A DNA stretch of 64,000 nt from Isoetes taiwanensis (GCA_021234155.1 JAJEKV010000025.1:3369339-3433338); one strand, 5' to 3'. Shown: positions 23,056 through 35,557, counted from the first letter of the stretch. Notes: generated by a model from the sequence alone, not told the origin. Numbers and translations are program-made.

Positions 23056-24253
23056 AAGTGAAAAATGCATTCACACTAGAGTTTGGCCCTGTGGAAACTG
23101 CATTCAACTCTACATTCACGATATGATATCACCCTTAACCAATGCAATCTAATAAAAGAGAGAGGGAAAGGAAGAGGGATGGTCAAATGTGGACAATTTA
23201 ACCCATAGACATCGAGTTTTAGTTTTATGTTTCACGTTGCATTCTACTTTTCTTTCTTGTCTGATGGTTAATGAGAGATGTTAATGGTCTTGTTAAATTT
23301 TAAATTTGGTTTTGAGAAAGACTTCTTGAAATAATGATCATATTATTTTAATAGCCAAAATGGTACAGCAATATGTCCAGCCATATATCAACGAAATTGC
23401 GATAAAGACAACTTGATATGTCCAACGATGTCACTTACAAAATTGCTATAAAGACAACTTGAGCAACTTAGGAATGAATGTATAATTATGTCCCCATGGA
23501 TCTGTATTGACAACATATCATGTATATGTTGACAAAACACAATTAACCTGAGAAGATTGGCAAACCATCTAAAACTATATTTGTTGGACATAAATATGTG
23601 TACAAAATCTATGCTAGTCATGCGACCACAGCAAAATCTCTTGATAAACCCTAAACATGTTCAGACTACCCATTAAACAGTTAACCGAGCAAACTTGAAA
23701 AATCTAGAGACATGCAAAATATTGCCAGCTGCTTTTTAAACTACTCTTTGCCCAAAAAATGTATTGCAGTAATGCATGCTAGTTGTTGAAATAGATGGTC
23801 TTCTACATTTCCACTTAACTCATTCAAATAATATAATACTTCTGCAGCAACCCTGAACCCTGGCAGAAATGGTAGATTATCATAAGCAGTTTAGAATCAA
23901 CCTGGACTTTGCTATAAACCTTGCAAAATTGATGGTTTTTACATATTTGATCTCTTTGATTTGTAAAAGAAAAGGCTAGAAGATGGACATTAGCTTGCCT
24001 GATTATATGCCCGTGAACTATATGCAGCCCTGGCACCACCATAAATATCAGCCTTGTAGATAAAACCAGGCCTCCCATAGATTTGTGGCAGAAGACCTGC
24101 CATAATCTAGAGATGTAGACTCTACTTTTTTCTCATATAATCTTGCCAAAGAGCAAGAAAGCGGACAATCAACAAATAAACAAACTATTTAATTCTAGTG
24201 GACTTACTTTCATTCTAGAAGCAGGCAAGATAACTTTTGAGATCTCACCATGA
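23056..24253. other. No certain gene
   Basis: AT-rich. A possible short exon on the minus strand near 24000-24105 reads AGLLPQIYGRPGFIYKADIYGG in one frame, without supporting neighbours. I do not call it. Confidence 0.3.
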
Positions 24254-24382
24254 TGTTTGGGCTTTTGCCTTCTTTGCTCTGGCTGATTTGGGCTTCCATG
24301 CCTCCTTTCCTGTATGGGTCCCATAACCCGATTGGGTTTCCGCGGACGATAAAAATTTATCTTTATCTTTATCTTTATCTTT
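24254..24382 (+). mobile_element. SINE/retroelement 3' end, copy 2, with (ATCTTT)4 tail
   Basis: Matches copy 1 at 11945-12073 (TGGGTCCCATAACCC, GATTGGGTTTCCGCGGACG, ATAAAAATTT) but carries ATCTTT hexamers. It is 5'-truncated at TGTTTGGGC relative to copy 1. Confidence 0.8.
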
Positions 24383-25854
24383 AATAGCAGATTCTAGTAA
24401 AACCAGAATATTTCAAGTTTAATACAGTTATTTGTCCACAAAAAGGATACATCATCAAACGGTATATATCTGAGCTAAGAACTTGCATCCAAAGTTATAA
24501 ACTTGCATTTTTGGATGGCCTACTGTGTGGGAAAATGCATGAACCTTTAGAGTCGTCATGAATCTCAAGAATCTACATGAAGAGTTTATGGTTGATGCCA
24601 TCTTATAAGACCTTCTACCCTAGAAAATGAACCAACATCTCACAATAAACCCTGGAAAATGCATGGGAAAGAAATTAGCATACTTGAGAGAAGGAAAAAA
24701 ATATATTCAAGATTACAGTACCTTCTATTCCGATTATGTTATTTTCAAACATGTTGGAACACTCCAACAAATTTGCAACTCCAGATATACCTAGACAAAG
24801 AACCAGCAATAAATGATGACAACACCTCACAGTCGACTCTCAATCTAAATGAAGAACATCTTTAAATCAAAGAAATTACTATGAATTGCAATTAGAAGTA
24901 GGAGAAATGGCATAAAATGACTAAAAAAACTCAAACTTGAAAGTTGTAGCAAGATAAGCAAGCAACTTAATAAGCTTTCTTGACCCTGGAATCATTGTTC
25001 ATGTTTCTTCGATATATAAGCGGGCTTACATGTAATGCCCAGTATACACCCGCTTTAACATTTGAATAGAATCCGTAGCAGTAACAAATCATGTATACCT
25101 TAGGAGGTGCACAAACAGTACTTGTACACTAAATACTCACTAATTGAATGAAGCAATTAACCATGTTAATGGAAAATAACAGACCTCCAGCCGCTCACAA
25201 GCCTGTAAAAGAAAGAAAACATAACAATATATTTATTATTATTGTGTCGCAAGATTTCCAAACAACAGAAAGAGGAAAAGAAACTGTGAATTTGCAGAGG
25301 GCAAACGATGTACACAGGACAAAGCAAAAATATTCAATTCGATCTCCGTCATTTGTACCTAAATATCAAAACCATATTCCGACCAAAGCAGCAGTTCCCA
25401 AGAATGATCATCATCATCATTATGATCAGTCATAGCAGAGTTCATTAACCTAACCCTATTTGTCAAAGGGGCAAAAACACTCTCTGTTACTAAGAGTATG
25501 AAAGGGAAGATACAAATTAAAGAGGCTATACTCACAACCGAAATGCAAAGAGATAGTAGAGACTTAGCAACCGTATTGAGCCTTTATCACAGTAGCTTCG
25601 AGTTTTTTTGCATCATGGCTAGTGAGAGGCTTCTGGAAAAGGAACGTCATGCCGCTGGAACTGCTAGATATGAAATGATATGAGAACTAAATTCAAGAAA
25701 AATGATAGTGATTCTCTACCCCCTTTCACGTTGATTACAATTAATCGAAACTCTGTTTGCCTCAGCTGCAGGTGCTACAGAAAAGAACCCATTCAGGTTA
25801 TGGCTATGCCATACCGAGCAAAACCCATATAGTCCCATTTCCGGGCCAGGGACA
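24383..25854. other. No gene seen
   Basis: AT-rich intergenic sequence. Short frames (for example 25148-25435) have repeat-like, non-conserved composition. Confidence 0.35.
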
Positions 25855-26062
25855 CAACACTTCAACTCTACACCTTTCCCAAAAGCCGATATGGCGAATC
25901 CGACATTGCTCCGATAACATGAAAATCTGCATGTCACTTGGTCTGCTCTCCATCGTCTTAGTTGTGACACCACCATAGGACTGCATTCAGTTTTCTATGG
26001 CATATCGTGAATGTGGAAACTGCTCCGATAACATGAAAATCTGCATGTCACTTGGTCTGCTC
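25855..26062 (-). repeat. Inverted, shuffled copies of the repeat R mosaic
   Basis: On the minus strand, a block containing 'gagcagaccaagtgacatgc' and TTCATGTTATCGGAG occurs twice. The first copy is followed directly by 'cagtttccacattcacgat', then 'actgaatgcagtcctatgg', then a second copy that continues to RHIGFWERCRVE. The order differs from 22888-23055 because the middle block is missing from the first copy. The whole is bounded on the right by an LTR-like end (TGTTAG at 26063). Confidence 0.7.
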
Positions 26063-26386
26063 TGTTAGAAAATAATATCACATATCTACCATTCTATTCA
26101 ATGCTATGTTACTACCCATTCTATGTGCATATGGTTAATGCAATGCACCCGTTAAACCCTTTACACTTGGGCACCACATTACATTTACAAACAGAACTAC
26201 ATTTATAGCTTATTATTTTATCTACAAACTCCACCACTTCTACTCATTCCAAATGTCCATGACTAATGCCCGGCATCGCCGGGCACACGTTTCTAATCGT
26301 AACGATTTTGATTTAGTATGACAATCAACACCCACCACAGTATTACAACTACCACTCACTCCAAATACAAGTTTATTCAATCAACA
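26063..26386 (-). mobile_element. Solo or 3' LTR of a second copia-like element
   Basis: On the minus strand it starts TGTTGATTGAATAAAC and ends GATATTATTTTCTAACA. It is preceded by a purine tract GAAGGAGGAG (26387-26396), the same arrangement as at the 3' LTR of the full copia element. No polyprotein is recognisable upstream, so only the end of the element remains. Confidence 0.5.
26267..26296 (+). mobile_element. Candidate Helitron 3' terminus
   Basis: TGCCCGGC-ATC-GCCGGGCA is a perfect 8-bp hairpin, followed after 7 nt by CTAA and then T. Hairpin, CTRR and insertion before a T is the Helitron 3' end pattern. A TC start after an A is possible at 26085 (TCTACCATTC), which would make a ~210-bp non-autonomous copy nested in the LTR. 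No Rep/helicase gene is present. Confidence 0.4.
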
Positions 26387-26396
26387 CTCCTCCTTC

Positions 26397-26937
26397 AAAG
26401 TACCAACACCTACAGCGCGGGGTAATAAATTCCTCGTATTTGACTAATCTGATGCATAGATACTTGGTCCCTATTACTTAGGGAACAAGGTGATGTTGCA
26501 CTATGGATTGCCCTTCATTAATATGTTGCAATGGGCTATTAAGCTAGTATGAAGTGGGCATGTGATGTGAGTAAGTGTTTGTGCTTTTACAGATCAACAG
26601 TTGGTAAGCATGCTCTAAAATTCGAGGCTATTCATCTAGAAACTAATAGTCTCTGCAACTGCAAGCACAAAAGAATCATTACACAACATTCAAGAGAACC
26701 TTCTTTATTTTTGCCTTGGATTCGTCCACGCCCCAAAAAATGGCCCTCTTTTTTTGTTCTTCCTCTTTACCAAATATCTTTATAATATGGTTGTTTTTAT
26801 GAACTTTTTGCAAGAATTGTGTTCGAAAACTTTGATTGCCTCCATTTTGGCTTCTTTTCAAATGCACTTTGTAAATAAGTGTGTTTCAATTTAAACTTTA
26901 TTATTTTAATATTTCTCATTCTCTGATGAATTTTTTC
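26397..26937. other. No certain gene
   Basis: AT-rich. This might hold worn internal sequence of the second copia element, but no motif could be recovered. Confidence 0.3.
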
Positions 26938-27521
26938 ATTTCCTTTTTCCTTCTTTACCCACCCTTCCCCTTTTTCTTGTGCCCTATTTCCCTTTCTTTC
27001 CCCCTTCATTTTCCTTTTCTCTTTCCCTTCCCTTTTCTCCACCATTTTCCGCGGCCCCCTTTCCTCCTTTTTCTTACTCTTTCTCCTCTTCCCGTGCCGG
27101 ATTCGCTTCCCCCAAAAACCCGCCCCCCTCCCCCTTCCTCACCCTTTCCCTCTTCTTATTTTCCTATTTGCTTTCCCTTTCCCCTTTTCCCTTTTTCCCT
27201 TTCGTTTCTCCTTTTCGTCTTCCTTTTTTCTTTCGCTTTACCTTTTTCCCATGCATTTTTTTTCTTCCCTTCTACTTGCTCTTATCCTCTTCTTTTTCTT
27301 CCCTTCCATTATCCTCCCTTTTGCATCCTTTCCCTCTTCCCCTTTCTCGGATACCAATTTCCCCTCCCCCTTCCCCTTCTTTTCCCTTTCCATTTCCCTT
27401 TCCCTTTTCCCATGTCATTTTTCCCTTCGCTTTTTTTCCTTTTCTTTTCCTTTTTCCCTTTTCCTGCCCTTTGCTTTCCCCCTTTCCTCCTCCCTTTTTT
27501 TTTTCCCTTTTCCCTTTAAAA
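26938..27521 (+). repeat. ~580-bp near-pure polypyrimidine tract
   Basis: Almost every base is C or T, built of CCCTTT/TTCCC-like units without a fixed period. Long open frames rich in Phe/Pro/Ser/Leu in all three plus-strand frames are a by-product of composition, not genes. Confidence 0.95.
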
Positions 27522-27789
27522 GACTAAAACATAACCAATCATGGTGGTGGGTGCAATAAATCTTGGCCTTTAGATGCAATGAAATTATTTTAACTATTCA
27601 AATTAGGGTTTGATACATGACATACTTACCTTATAATTCTTTTAAAATAAGAAGATGGCGAATTCATTACACTTAAAAAAATATTTAGGGTTCCCAAAAT
27701 ATTCGCTTGTCATGACCAAATGGGGCTGAAACCATATGTGAGAAAATGTGTTATAGATGATGAGGACATTCAAAATATCACCATGGACA

Positions 27790-27967
<178 letters not shown>

Positions 27968-28419
27968 ACTCACTCACTTTGAATCCTATGACAATGAGGT
28001 TACAATACAATAGAATACAAGACATAAAGTACCGTGAATTATGCTCTAGTACTGAAGACTCGAACATGCTAGAGACCCAATCCATTGCATAAATCACATG
28101 GACATATCAAGTGCAACATATTAGAGAATCAAGCAATCAAATACAAGCTAGAGTAAAAGTTATGGAAGTCATGGACGGACCAACCAAACTTTTCATTTAG
28201 GTAGCAGAATAGGTATGTCAAAGATGTAAGTTTAAATTATTACCTCCAAAATGTAGGAATGGTGTTACTTAATAAGAAGAAATACAATTCCATCATCACT
28301 CAATGCTTCTTTCTCGGGGGCCAACTGGCACCCAGTGGCAAAAAAGGAAAGTCATCCCACCCAAACCATTTAGCACTATTTCAATAAGCACGTGGAAGTT
28401 ATGAATGCTAAGATATTAG

Positions 28420-28815
28420 GTACTCTAAAACGATAGATGTTACGTCTCTAGGTCTGAGCACATTGGCGTTAAGGTGTCTTTGTTAAACTGCTCATGCACA
28501 TCCAAGGTGACAACAAATTTCAACAACTATGTCAGGCATAAAGTGGGCATTATGTATATGCCCCTACTTCTCCACGTGCAATAAATTCACTTGAAAGATA
28601 CATGCAATTGGTTATGGACCACAATAATAATATCCCATATCATGCTCATTATATACCTTGTTGGAGTAGAGAGGAACAAGCAAAATTTAGAGTTACTACA
28701 TGGACCCACGATAACTTCCAACATCGCCGACATATTTCATATTTAGAGAAAGGCAACATGCTAGAGAGTGTAAGAGAAATACTACTATTAGTGGAGGGCT
28801 TATATTTGAATAGAT
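28420..28815 (+). pseudogene. Decayed gene fragment shared with 58442-58860
   Basis: It contains 'agatgttacgtctctaggtc', GGCATAAAGTGG, 'caattggttatggaccacaa', 'taatatcccatat' and 'agtggagggcttatatttga', each with a close counterpart in the same order on the opposite strand at 58860-58442. The better preserved copy reads VIDHNNIIPYLMHLLEEGPNQ, which could be an armadillo-like helix pair. I do not recognise the parent gene. Confidence 0.5.
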
Positions 28816-28837
28816 AGATAGATAGATAAGTAAAGTG

Positions 28838-28958
28838 CATAGACTGATTGGTTTCCGTGGACGATAAAAATACCTTCCTTCCTTCCTTCCTTCCTTTGGT
28901 CCCATAGCCCGATTGGGCTCCGTGGACGTTAAAATTCTCTTCCTTCTTCTTCCTTCAA
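28838..28958 (+). mobile_element. Two adjacent SINE 3' ends with different tails
   Basis: The first is GATTGGTTTCCGTGGACG, ATAAAAATA, then (CCTT)n. The second, immediately downstream, is TGGTCCCATAGCCCGATTGG, GCTCCGTGGACGTTAAAATT, then CTCTTCCTTCTTCTTCCTTC. It looks as though one copy inserted in the tail of the other. Confidence 0.78.
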
Positions 28959-30054
28959 GTTGGGAGTATTATATGCACAAAAATCTAAATCATAAAGCAA
29001 GGTGATTTTGCACTCTATGTTTCCCACATGGAATCACCAAATCATAATAATTGATACAAGAAATTTATCGCGACGGCCAAGGCCGCCGCGAACATTTCTT
29101 TGGTTCCAAACCTGTATAGTTGGACTTGCTATTTAAATAAAATATTTTGTAATATTTTGCTATTAATATCAAATGTAAGTAGTGGTCCTAAGGCATGTAT
29201 GTTAGATGCTTTTTATGATTCATGCTTATAGGCAAAGTCTATTTTTTAAAGCACTCTCAAACAACCTAAGGTGGTTATTCATGATTCTAAAAATTCCATC
29301 ATTGAGAAAAAGCTAAGGTATTTATGCATGGTTTTAAAAATTCCATCATTGAGCAAATAAGTGGGTTGCCACTAGAAGATTTAGTTGTTGAATTGGGTTT
29401 ATTGTTGGCAATTATATTGTTCTTGTGACGCAAGTGTAAGTAATGGCTTTTAATCCTTAAAGCTAAATCAAGGGGTTGAGTTACAGGCTGAAATGGACCA
29501 TCCAGTGTTGTGGGTATTGCAAATTATTTCAATTCCATTCCTGAGCTCCATCGAAAGTCCTTGATGCTGAGATACCATGGCTCAATCTGAACTCAAGCAA
29601 AAAAACCAGACAAATCAAACTCAGAAACCCAAAATGAAGGGCTTTACAAAACAGAAAATTTGCTTGAAGTTGTGAAATCTTACGACTCCTCAATAATCAC
29701 TAGAAGCACATTTTTTGTTCCACTAAAATGCATAAACTCTATCAGCACTGTCAAAGCCAAACCATACAGGGATAGGGTTATAATCTAGCACTTCTGCATG
29801 GAAATTCATGACCTTGTGTCTGCAGAATGAAAAAACTGAAAGCCATAGGAATCAAAACAACCAATTATCCACAAGAGAGCACTACTGCAGTAAAAAAAAG
29901 GTTCACTTAGAAGATGGAGAGGATTGAATAATATTCTCTGATGGAAGTTCCACAAGTTACATAATACTAAATGTAAGCTGCCATGAGAAATGGATAACCC
30001 GATGTAGAGGGCATAATTGTATGAGATTCAAAACCTTTAGGCATCACTTTAAAG
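28959..30054. other. No gene; GC-rich palindrome at 29069
   Basis: The only structure noticed is TCGCGACGGCCAAGG with CCGCCGCGA at 29069-29092, a 24-bp imperfect palindrome in otherwise AT-rich DNA. It may be a transposon terminus or a bend site; no partner was found. Confidence 0.4.
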
Positions 30055-30527
30055 TCAATCCAGATCACTTTTCACTTCGATTCCCATTGAGCGGACTGTT
30101 CCCATTATGGATTTGCAGATTGCCTCCAAGGACTTGTACTGGCACAATGGATCTGACTGCTTTATCTTTGCAATTTCGTAGATGTGTTTATATGTAACAA
30201 CCCCGGCAGTATTATGGCCAGGCTTGCTGGCTCCAAACTCTATATCCGCTGCCTTTTTCAAGAAGAAACAGGTGGAGACTTGATGGTGAACTCAAAAGTG
30301 CTATCCTTGTAAGCCGTGATTACGATGGACATTGGAACATCTGGTTTGATATGTTGTGTGCGAGCATTGAAATCTTTACAAAGTGCCATCAAATTTAGAC
30401 GATGCTGGCCAAGTGCAGGTCCAACTGGTGGAGCTAGTTTCGCTTGACCTGCACATACTGTCAAGCGAATAAGTGCAGCAACAGGACAATGTTTCCCAAC
30501 TGAACCCAGCGAACTTGCCACAGACAT
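30055..30527 (-). pseudogene. Mitochondrial ribosomal protein uL11 (L11), one frameshift
   Basis: uL11m forms the GTPase-associated stalk base of the mitochondrial large subunit. From the ATG at 30527 the protein reads MSVASSLGSVG..., then LTVCAGQAKLAPPVGPALGQ, LMALCKDFNARTQ and STFEFTIKSPPVS. It then hits TGA at 30258-30260. Skipping one base restores LKKAADIEFGASKPGHNTAG, TYKHIYEIAKIKQSDPLCQY and IMGTVRSMGIEVKSDLD, the complete uL11 C-terminus. The coding part is intronless. A possible 5' UTR splice acceptor (TGTGCAG before GTAACAG on the minus strand, ~30598) suggests a genuine locus. The single 1-bp loss is either a recent null mutation or an assembly error. Plant mitochondrial rather than plastid L11 is indicated by the motif pattern. 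Confidence 0.85.
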
Positions 30528-31132
30528 CTTGCCGAAGTTAAAACAAGTTTTATAACCCTCTGATCGAAAATCACCGAATATCAACTCCCACTACACTGTT
30601 ACCTGCACATTCCAAACAAAGCTAAGTTCAAAAGCATCTTATGCAGCCCATAATGTGCTCTTAATCTCCATTCTAAATGCCACTGGTTTTTTGGGTACAC
30701 AAAGTAAGACCTTGTGCTCACAGTATAGCAATGAAGGCTAAGATTCACTGCAATCTGTGCAAATTGTATTTGTGCACTCTAAGAGCAAATGACATTGTGT
30801 GAACATATTTACCACCAGTAAATAAGTTCTGAATGTAATTCCTAATGATTGCATTAACATTCAACTTACAAACAAAGCATATAAATAGTTACCTCTTGGT
30901 TAAAGCTCAATCGTGCTCCACAACCTCCAATGCTGCAAACATGAGTTCCGTAGAGCATGGCAGAACAACCACCCTGGCCAAAATGTATGCAAGTTCTTAC
31001 AATTCAATAGAGCACCTCTAGATAAACAATTAGCAGAATTCACTTGCCTTGTGCATTCTTATTGATTCTAATGCATTTCAAGCATTCTGGTCCTATCAAT
31101 GCCAAGCAAGACCATCGTTAAGTCCACAAGAA

Positions 31133-31395
31133 TGATTGATTTCAAAACAAAGGAGCTGCCTTGCAGTTAGGTCAACACGGTAAGGCATTCCATACAAAAG
31201 ATGGATGCCTAAAATATGTTTGTTACATATGTTAAAATCATAAGAATGGCTGGTTTCAAAACTAGGGACTGCCTGGCAGTGGCCACATAAGGATGAATGG
31301 TTTCAAAACAATAGAACTGCCTGGCAGCGAGCTCAACAACATATGGTCTTCCATACAAAACGTAGAAGCCTAAGACACATTTGTTCAGAATGGAA
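31133..31395. repeat. Degenerate repeat with three partial units
   Basis: Variants of 'gaatg(a/g)(t)tggtttcaaaac' plus 'ctgcctggcag' occur three times. Two carry 'ccatacaaaa' and 'cctaa(a/g)a'. The outer two are ~160 bp apart. Confidence 0.6.
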
Positions 31396-31672
31396 ACACT
31401 GTCTACTTTCTTGGTTGTCTATGTAAAAGGCAAGCAAAACAATGTTGTCTACTTTTTTGGTTGTCCGCAAAAAAACATGCACATCTAACCGTCAATTCAA
31501 TATACGTATAGGCAAGCATAAGCAAGACATTCTACTTGGAGCTCTTCACACAAGATACCATGTTTAGGAGAGGAGACCGGCACTCTTCCGACTGTGGAAG
31601 AGACTGTATAAATTTTATGGGGGCTAAAATATCTGTTTGTATGAAAATGCGTCTCATAGACCTGACGGTCTA

Positions 31673-32050
<378 letters not shown>

Positions 32051-32054
32051 AATA

Positions 32055-33939
32055 GTGACTAACATGATAAATGATGCATTGGCTAATGGCTTTCCATCCG
32101 CTTGGCAACTGAATAGAGTTGTACCATTGCATAAAGCAGGTGACATACACGACCCTGGGAACCATAGAATGATAATGGTTGGAAGTCTGTTTGCTAAATT
32201 GTATGCAACAATAATAGAAAGGTATATAAGCACGTGGGCAGAGAGGAACCACATCAGGGCTACAGGGCAAGCAGGTTTCAGGCCGAAAAGATGCACTGTC
32301 GACCATTTGGTCACCATCAGGGCTATTATGGACTCCATCAAAAAAACAAAAAAGCCGCTATTTGCATTGTTTGTAGACCTGGCAAAAGCATTTGACACAG
32401 TAAACAGAGGGAATATGTGGGATCACATGGAGACGATAGGGGTCCCATCAGAAATGAGAAATGCGGTTGCAAACTTATATGAGAAGGTAGTGGTACAACT
32501 CTCTTTCCCCTTCAACCAAGGCTGCCAAGAAACTGTTGATAGTAATATAGGGGTCCGACAAGGGTGCCCCCTCTCCCCTACCCTATTTGGTATTTATATT
32601 GATCAGTTAGAGAACTGGATGCAGGAGCACGGAGGGGTAGGCATGCCACTAGCGGGATACACAATATTGATGCTGCTATATGCGGATGACATTGTAATAT
32701 TTGCCAGAAATGCAAAAGACATGCAAAAACATTTAGATGCGCTAGCAAGCTTTTGTGAGGCATGTGCTATGAAGGTGAATCTCTCCAAGACCAAGATCCT
32801 GATTTTTGGCACAAGGTCTCGAGACGGGTTTCACTTCTACTATAATGGGAAGGACGTGGAAGTTACGAACTCCTACAAATATTTAGGGCTGGTTATTGAC
32901 CACAATTACAGCTGGAACAAAGCGGTTGAGCAACGTACGGATGCGGGCATCAAAGCTCTCTATGCAATGCAACGCCAGTGTAGCAAGACAGGTATCATTG
33001 ATTGGGAATTGAAAAAAAGGTTGTATGTAGCACTTGTTAAATCAGTGGTTTTATATGGATGTGAAGCTTGGGGGCCGGAATTATCAGATGACATGTGGAA
33101 GAGAGTAGAAAAGATCCAGAAAAAATTCTTGCTGGCTGAGCTAGGGGTCAAAGTACAAACACCATACCATATGCTACTAGCAGAATCAGGATTGGTAGCA
33201 TTGGAGGTAGAAGCACTTACCCAAACGCTTAAATACTTGTTGCGCGTGCAGGCGATGGATGAAGATAGATTACCTTTGTTAGCAATGAAGCAAAGCATGG
33301 ACAAGGGATGGCATATGAGCATCAGACGATGGTTAAGAAAATGGAACATGGACCTGGATCATTTGCCTGATGAGGAAGATAAGATGATGGCATGGGTAGG
33401 AGCACATGTACGCCATAAAATCTGGAGCAACCCGGGCACGAAAATGGCATTCTACAAGTGTCACATTAATAGCAATCTATCAGAAGCACCACATCTGTCT
33501 GGACATACTTCCTGTTATAAAAGACATTTAATATGTCGATTGCGGATGAGCTCACACCACTTAGGGGTCGAAGTTGGGAGATGGGGGAATGTTCCCAAGT
33601 ACCACGAGAGTATGCAAAGTATGTGGTGAGGATGAGGTGGAAGGCGAGGAACATGTAGTGCTACGATTGTCCCGTGATCGGTTGGATAGAGAGCGATTTG
33701 GGATCTCCTCGCTATCCACATTGAGTGCCTTTTTTGCACTTCCAGCCACTACTATAGGAAATTACCTCATTGAAGTTATGAAGACAAGAGAGGTGACTAT
33801 TAAGAACTACAAGGATTTACTCGGTATGTATGAAGAACATGAGAGAGACCAGGAGTTTGAGTTGGATGATGCTCCCTTGGGTGACATCGACTTCGTGAAG
33901 GGGTTGTTAGTAGGAAAATGTCGTTGTCATATAGACTGA
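32055..33939 (+). pseudogene. Non-LTR retrotransposon reverse transcriptase, 5'-truncated
   Basis: The main frame (524 residues) starts inside the RT fingers: GFPSAWQLNRVVPLHKAGD, then RATGQAGFRPKRCTVDHL, FVDLAKAFDTV (D108), GVRQGCPLSPTLF and LLYADDIVIF (D211, D212), a thumb with VNLSKTKILIFG and YKYLGLVID, and a long C-terminal domain. Near 33595 the frame shifts by one base. The second frame (to 33939) holds TRVCKVCGEDEVEGEEHV, a C-terminal Cys/His motif whose last Cys is replaced, and a helical end. The endonuclease domain and ORF1 are absent. The 3' UTR is very short, 'ggtgcggcgacaaaataata' then (ATTC)3 and a long CT tract. The catalytic residues survive, so decay is recent, but truncation makes it inactive. 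Confidence 0.9.
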
Positions 33940-33973
33940 TGGTGCGGCGACAAAATAATAAAACATTCATTCA

Positions 33974-34194
<221 letters not shown>

Positions 34195-34214
34195 CAAAGA
34201 CACACAAACACAAA

Positions 34215-34500
34215 CAGAGGGAAGCAATAAATTCCAATCTACAAGAAGCGCCATATTTGAGTGAAACGACGTCTCTATATATGAGACATAAAATTTGTAG
34301 GTTGAGGCTAAGCTCCCATTTGGAGTTGAAGTGAGAAGATGGGGAAATGTTAGCACACTTGCAAGATGAGTATGGCAGATGAAATTGAGGATAAAGCCCA
34401 CTTAGCCCAAAGTATGCACTACTGAGATTCAAGTATGGGATCAGATGTGACTCTTTGCAGGTTTTCTTTGCTCTGCTACCCAGCACTAGTGGCTGTTAGT
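34215..34500 (+). pseudogene. Second LINE C-terminal fragment
   Basis: It parallels the end of the RT protein at 32055-33939: NSNLQEAPYLSETTSLYMRH matches NSNLSEAPHLSGHTSCYKRH, and HKICRLRLSSH matches HLICRLRMSSH. It continues, in shifted frames, into a Cys/His region. It is heavily frameshifted and sits immediately downstream of the first LINE's tail. Confidence 0.75.
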
Positions 34501-35099
34501 TAAAAAAGGTGTATAGCACAAGGAATCTATCAATTAGATCAGAGAGAAGAGGGTAGATGCGTGTACACATCATCCAAATGTTTTTTGATAAGCTTTGTAT
34601 AATTGTGATCATGTCTCTAAAGAAGCATTGGTGTATTGATGGGGACATTAGACAATGGATAAAACAGAAGGCATGAGCATGCCATACCTACCACTTTTAG
34701 AACCTGCTAAAGTACCTATAGTAGGTACTTCTGGACTGGGTATTATTTTCTTGTTTATCAAAACTAATTCAAAAGTTCAAAATAAGAGTCGAAAGCATGT
34801 TAATGTTCAAGGTTAAGATAAAGGCCAAAACGAATGCTCCCAATTTAACACTTAATAGTTCTTGAGGCATTATACAAGTACCTAGTACTCAGTGTTGGGG
34901 ATGTAGAGTGTCTATGCCCAGAAAGCAACCCAAATTGTGGATGAACCATAACTCTGAGTATGCATGAGCTTCTGATGAACTCAAGTTTGACACATGCTAT
35001 ACACCTTCAGGAAAACATTTTGTGGATAAGAGACATGCAATAAGTAGGATATGATTGAGCTCTCATAGACTTGAAATTGAAACAAGATGTCCGGAGGGG
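34501..35099. other. No gene seen
   Basis: AT-rich spacer between two LINE tail fragments, ending near a G run (35096-35108). No family signature. Confidence 0.35.
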
Positions 35100-35480
35100 G
35101 GGGGGGGGCAGTTCCAGGGATAAAGAAATATATAAAGCTTGTGACAAAAACTGTTTGCATACATATAAGAGAGGATCTCAGATAGGTTTAGTGTATTTGG
35201 ATGATTTCACCCAATTCTTTGTCTTAAATGCTAATGTGATGGGGTCCTATATTATTGAGATTCTACAACATAGAGAGTCATATGTAAAACGATTAGAAAT
35301 ATTATTAGATGGTAATGAGAGTGATGATGATTGGAATGGAGTGCTGTGGAAGCCCTTGATATGGACTTCCCAGATGACTTGTTGTAAACTGTTTTATTAT
35401 CGCCTATTAGACCTGTCAGGTATATACAGGCGTAATATCGTTTCATTTATTTTATTTCATTTTATTTTTCTCTCTCAAAG
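35100..35480 (+). pseudogene. Third LINE C-terminal fragment with 3' tail
   Basis: FFVLNANVMGSYIIEILQHR followed by ESYVKRLEILLDG aligns with FFALPATTIGNYLIEVMKTR and EVTIKNYKDLLG of the LINE at 32055-33939. The 3' end is 'caggcgtaatatcgtttcat' followed by TTTATTTTATTTCATTTTAT, again an irregular short-repeat tail, then CTCTCTC. Confidence 0.72.
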
Positions 35481-35557
35481 AAGAAACAATCCTACACCAA
35501 TTCAGGATCCAGATGAGAATACATGTCATCAAATCTCCCCATGAAGAGGCAAAAGAC

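Noticed and set aside
26881-27559. Three overlapping 100-212-codon frames rich in Phe, Pro, Ser and Leu
   Set aside because: All three plus-strand frames are open because the tract has almost no purines, so stop codons cannot form. No domain is visible.
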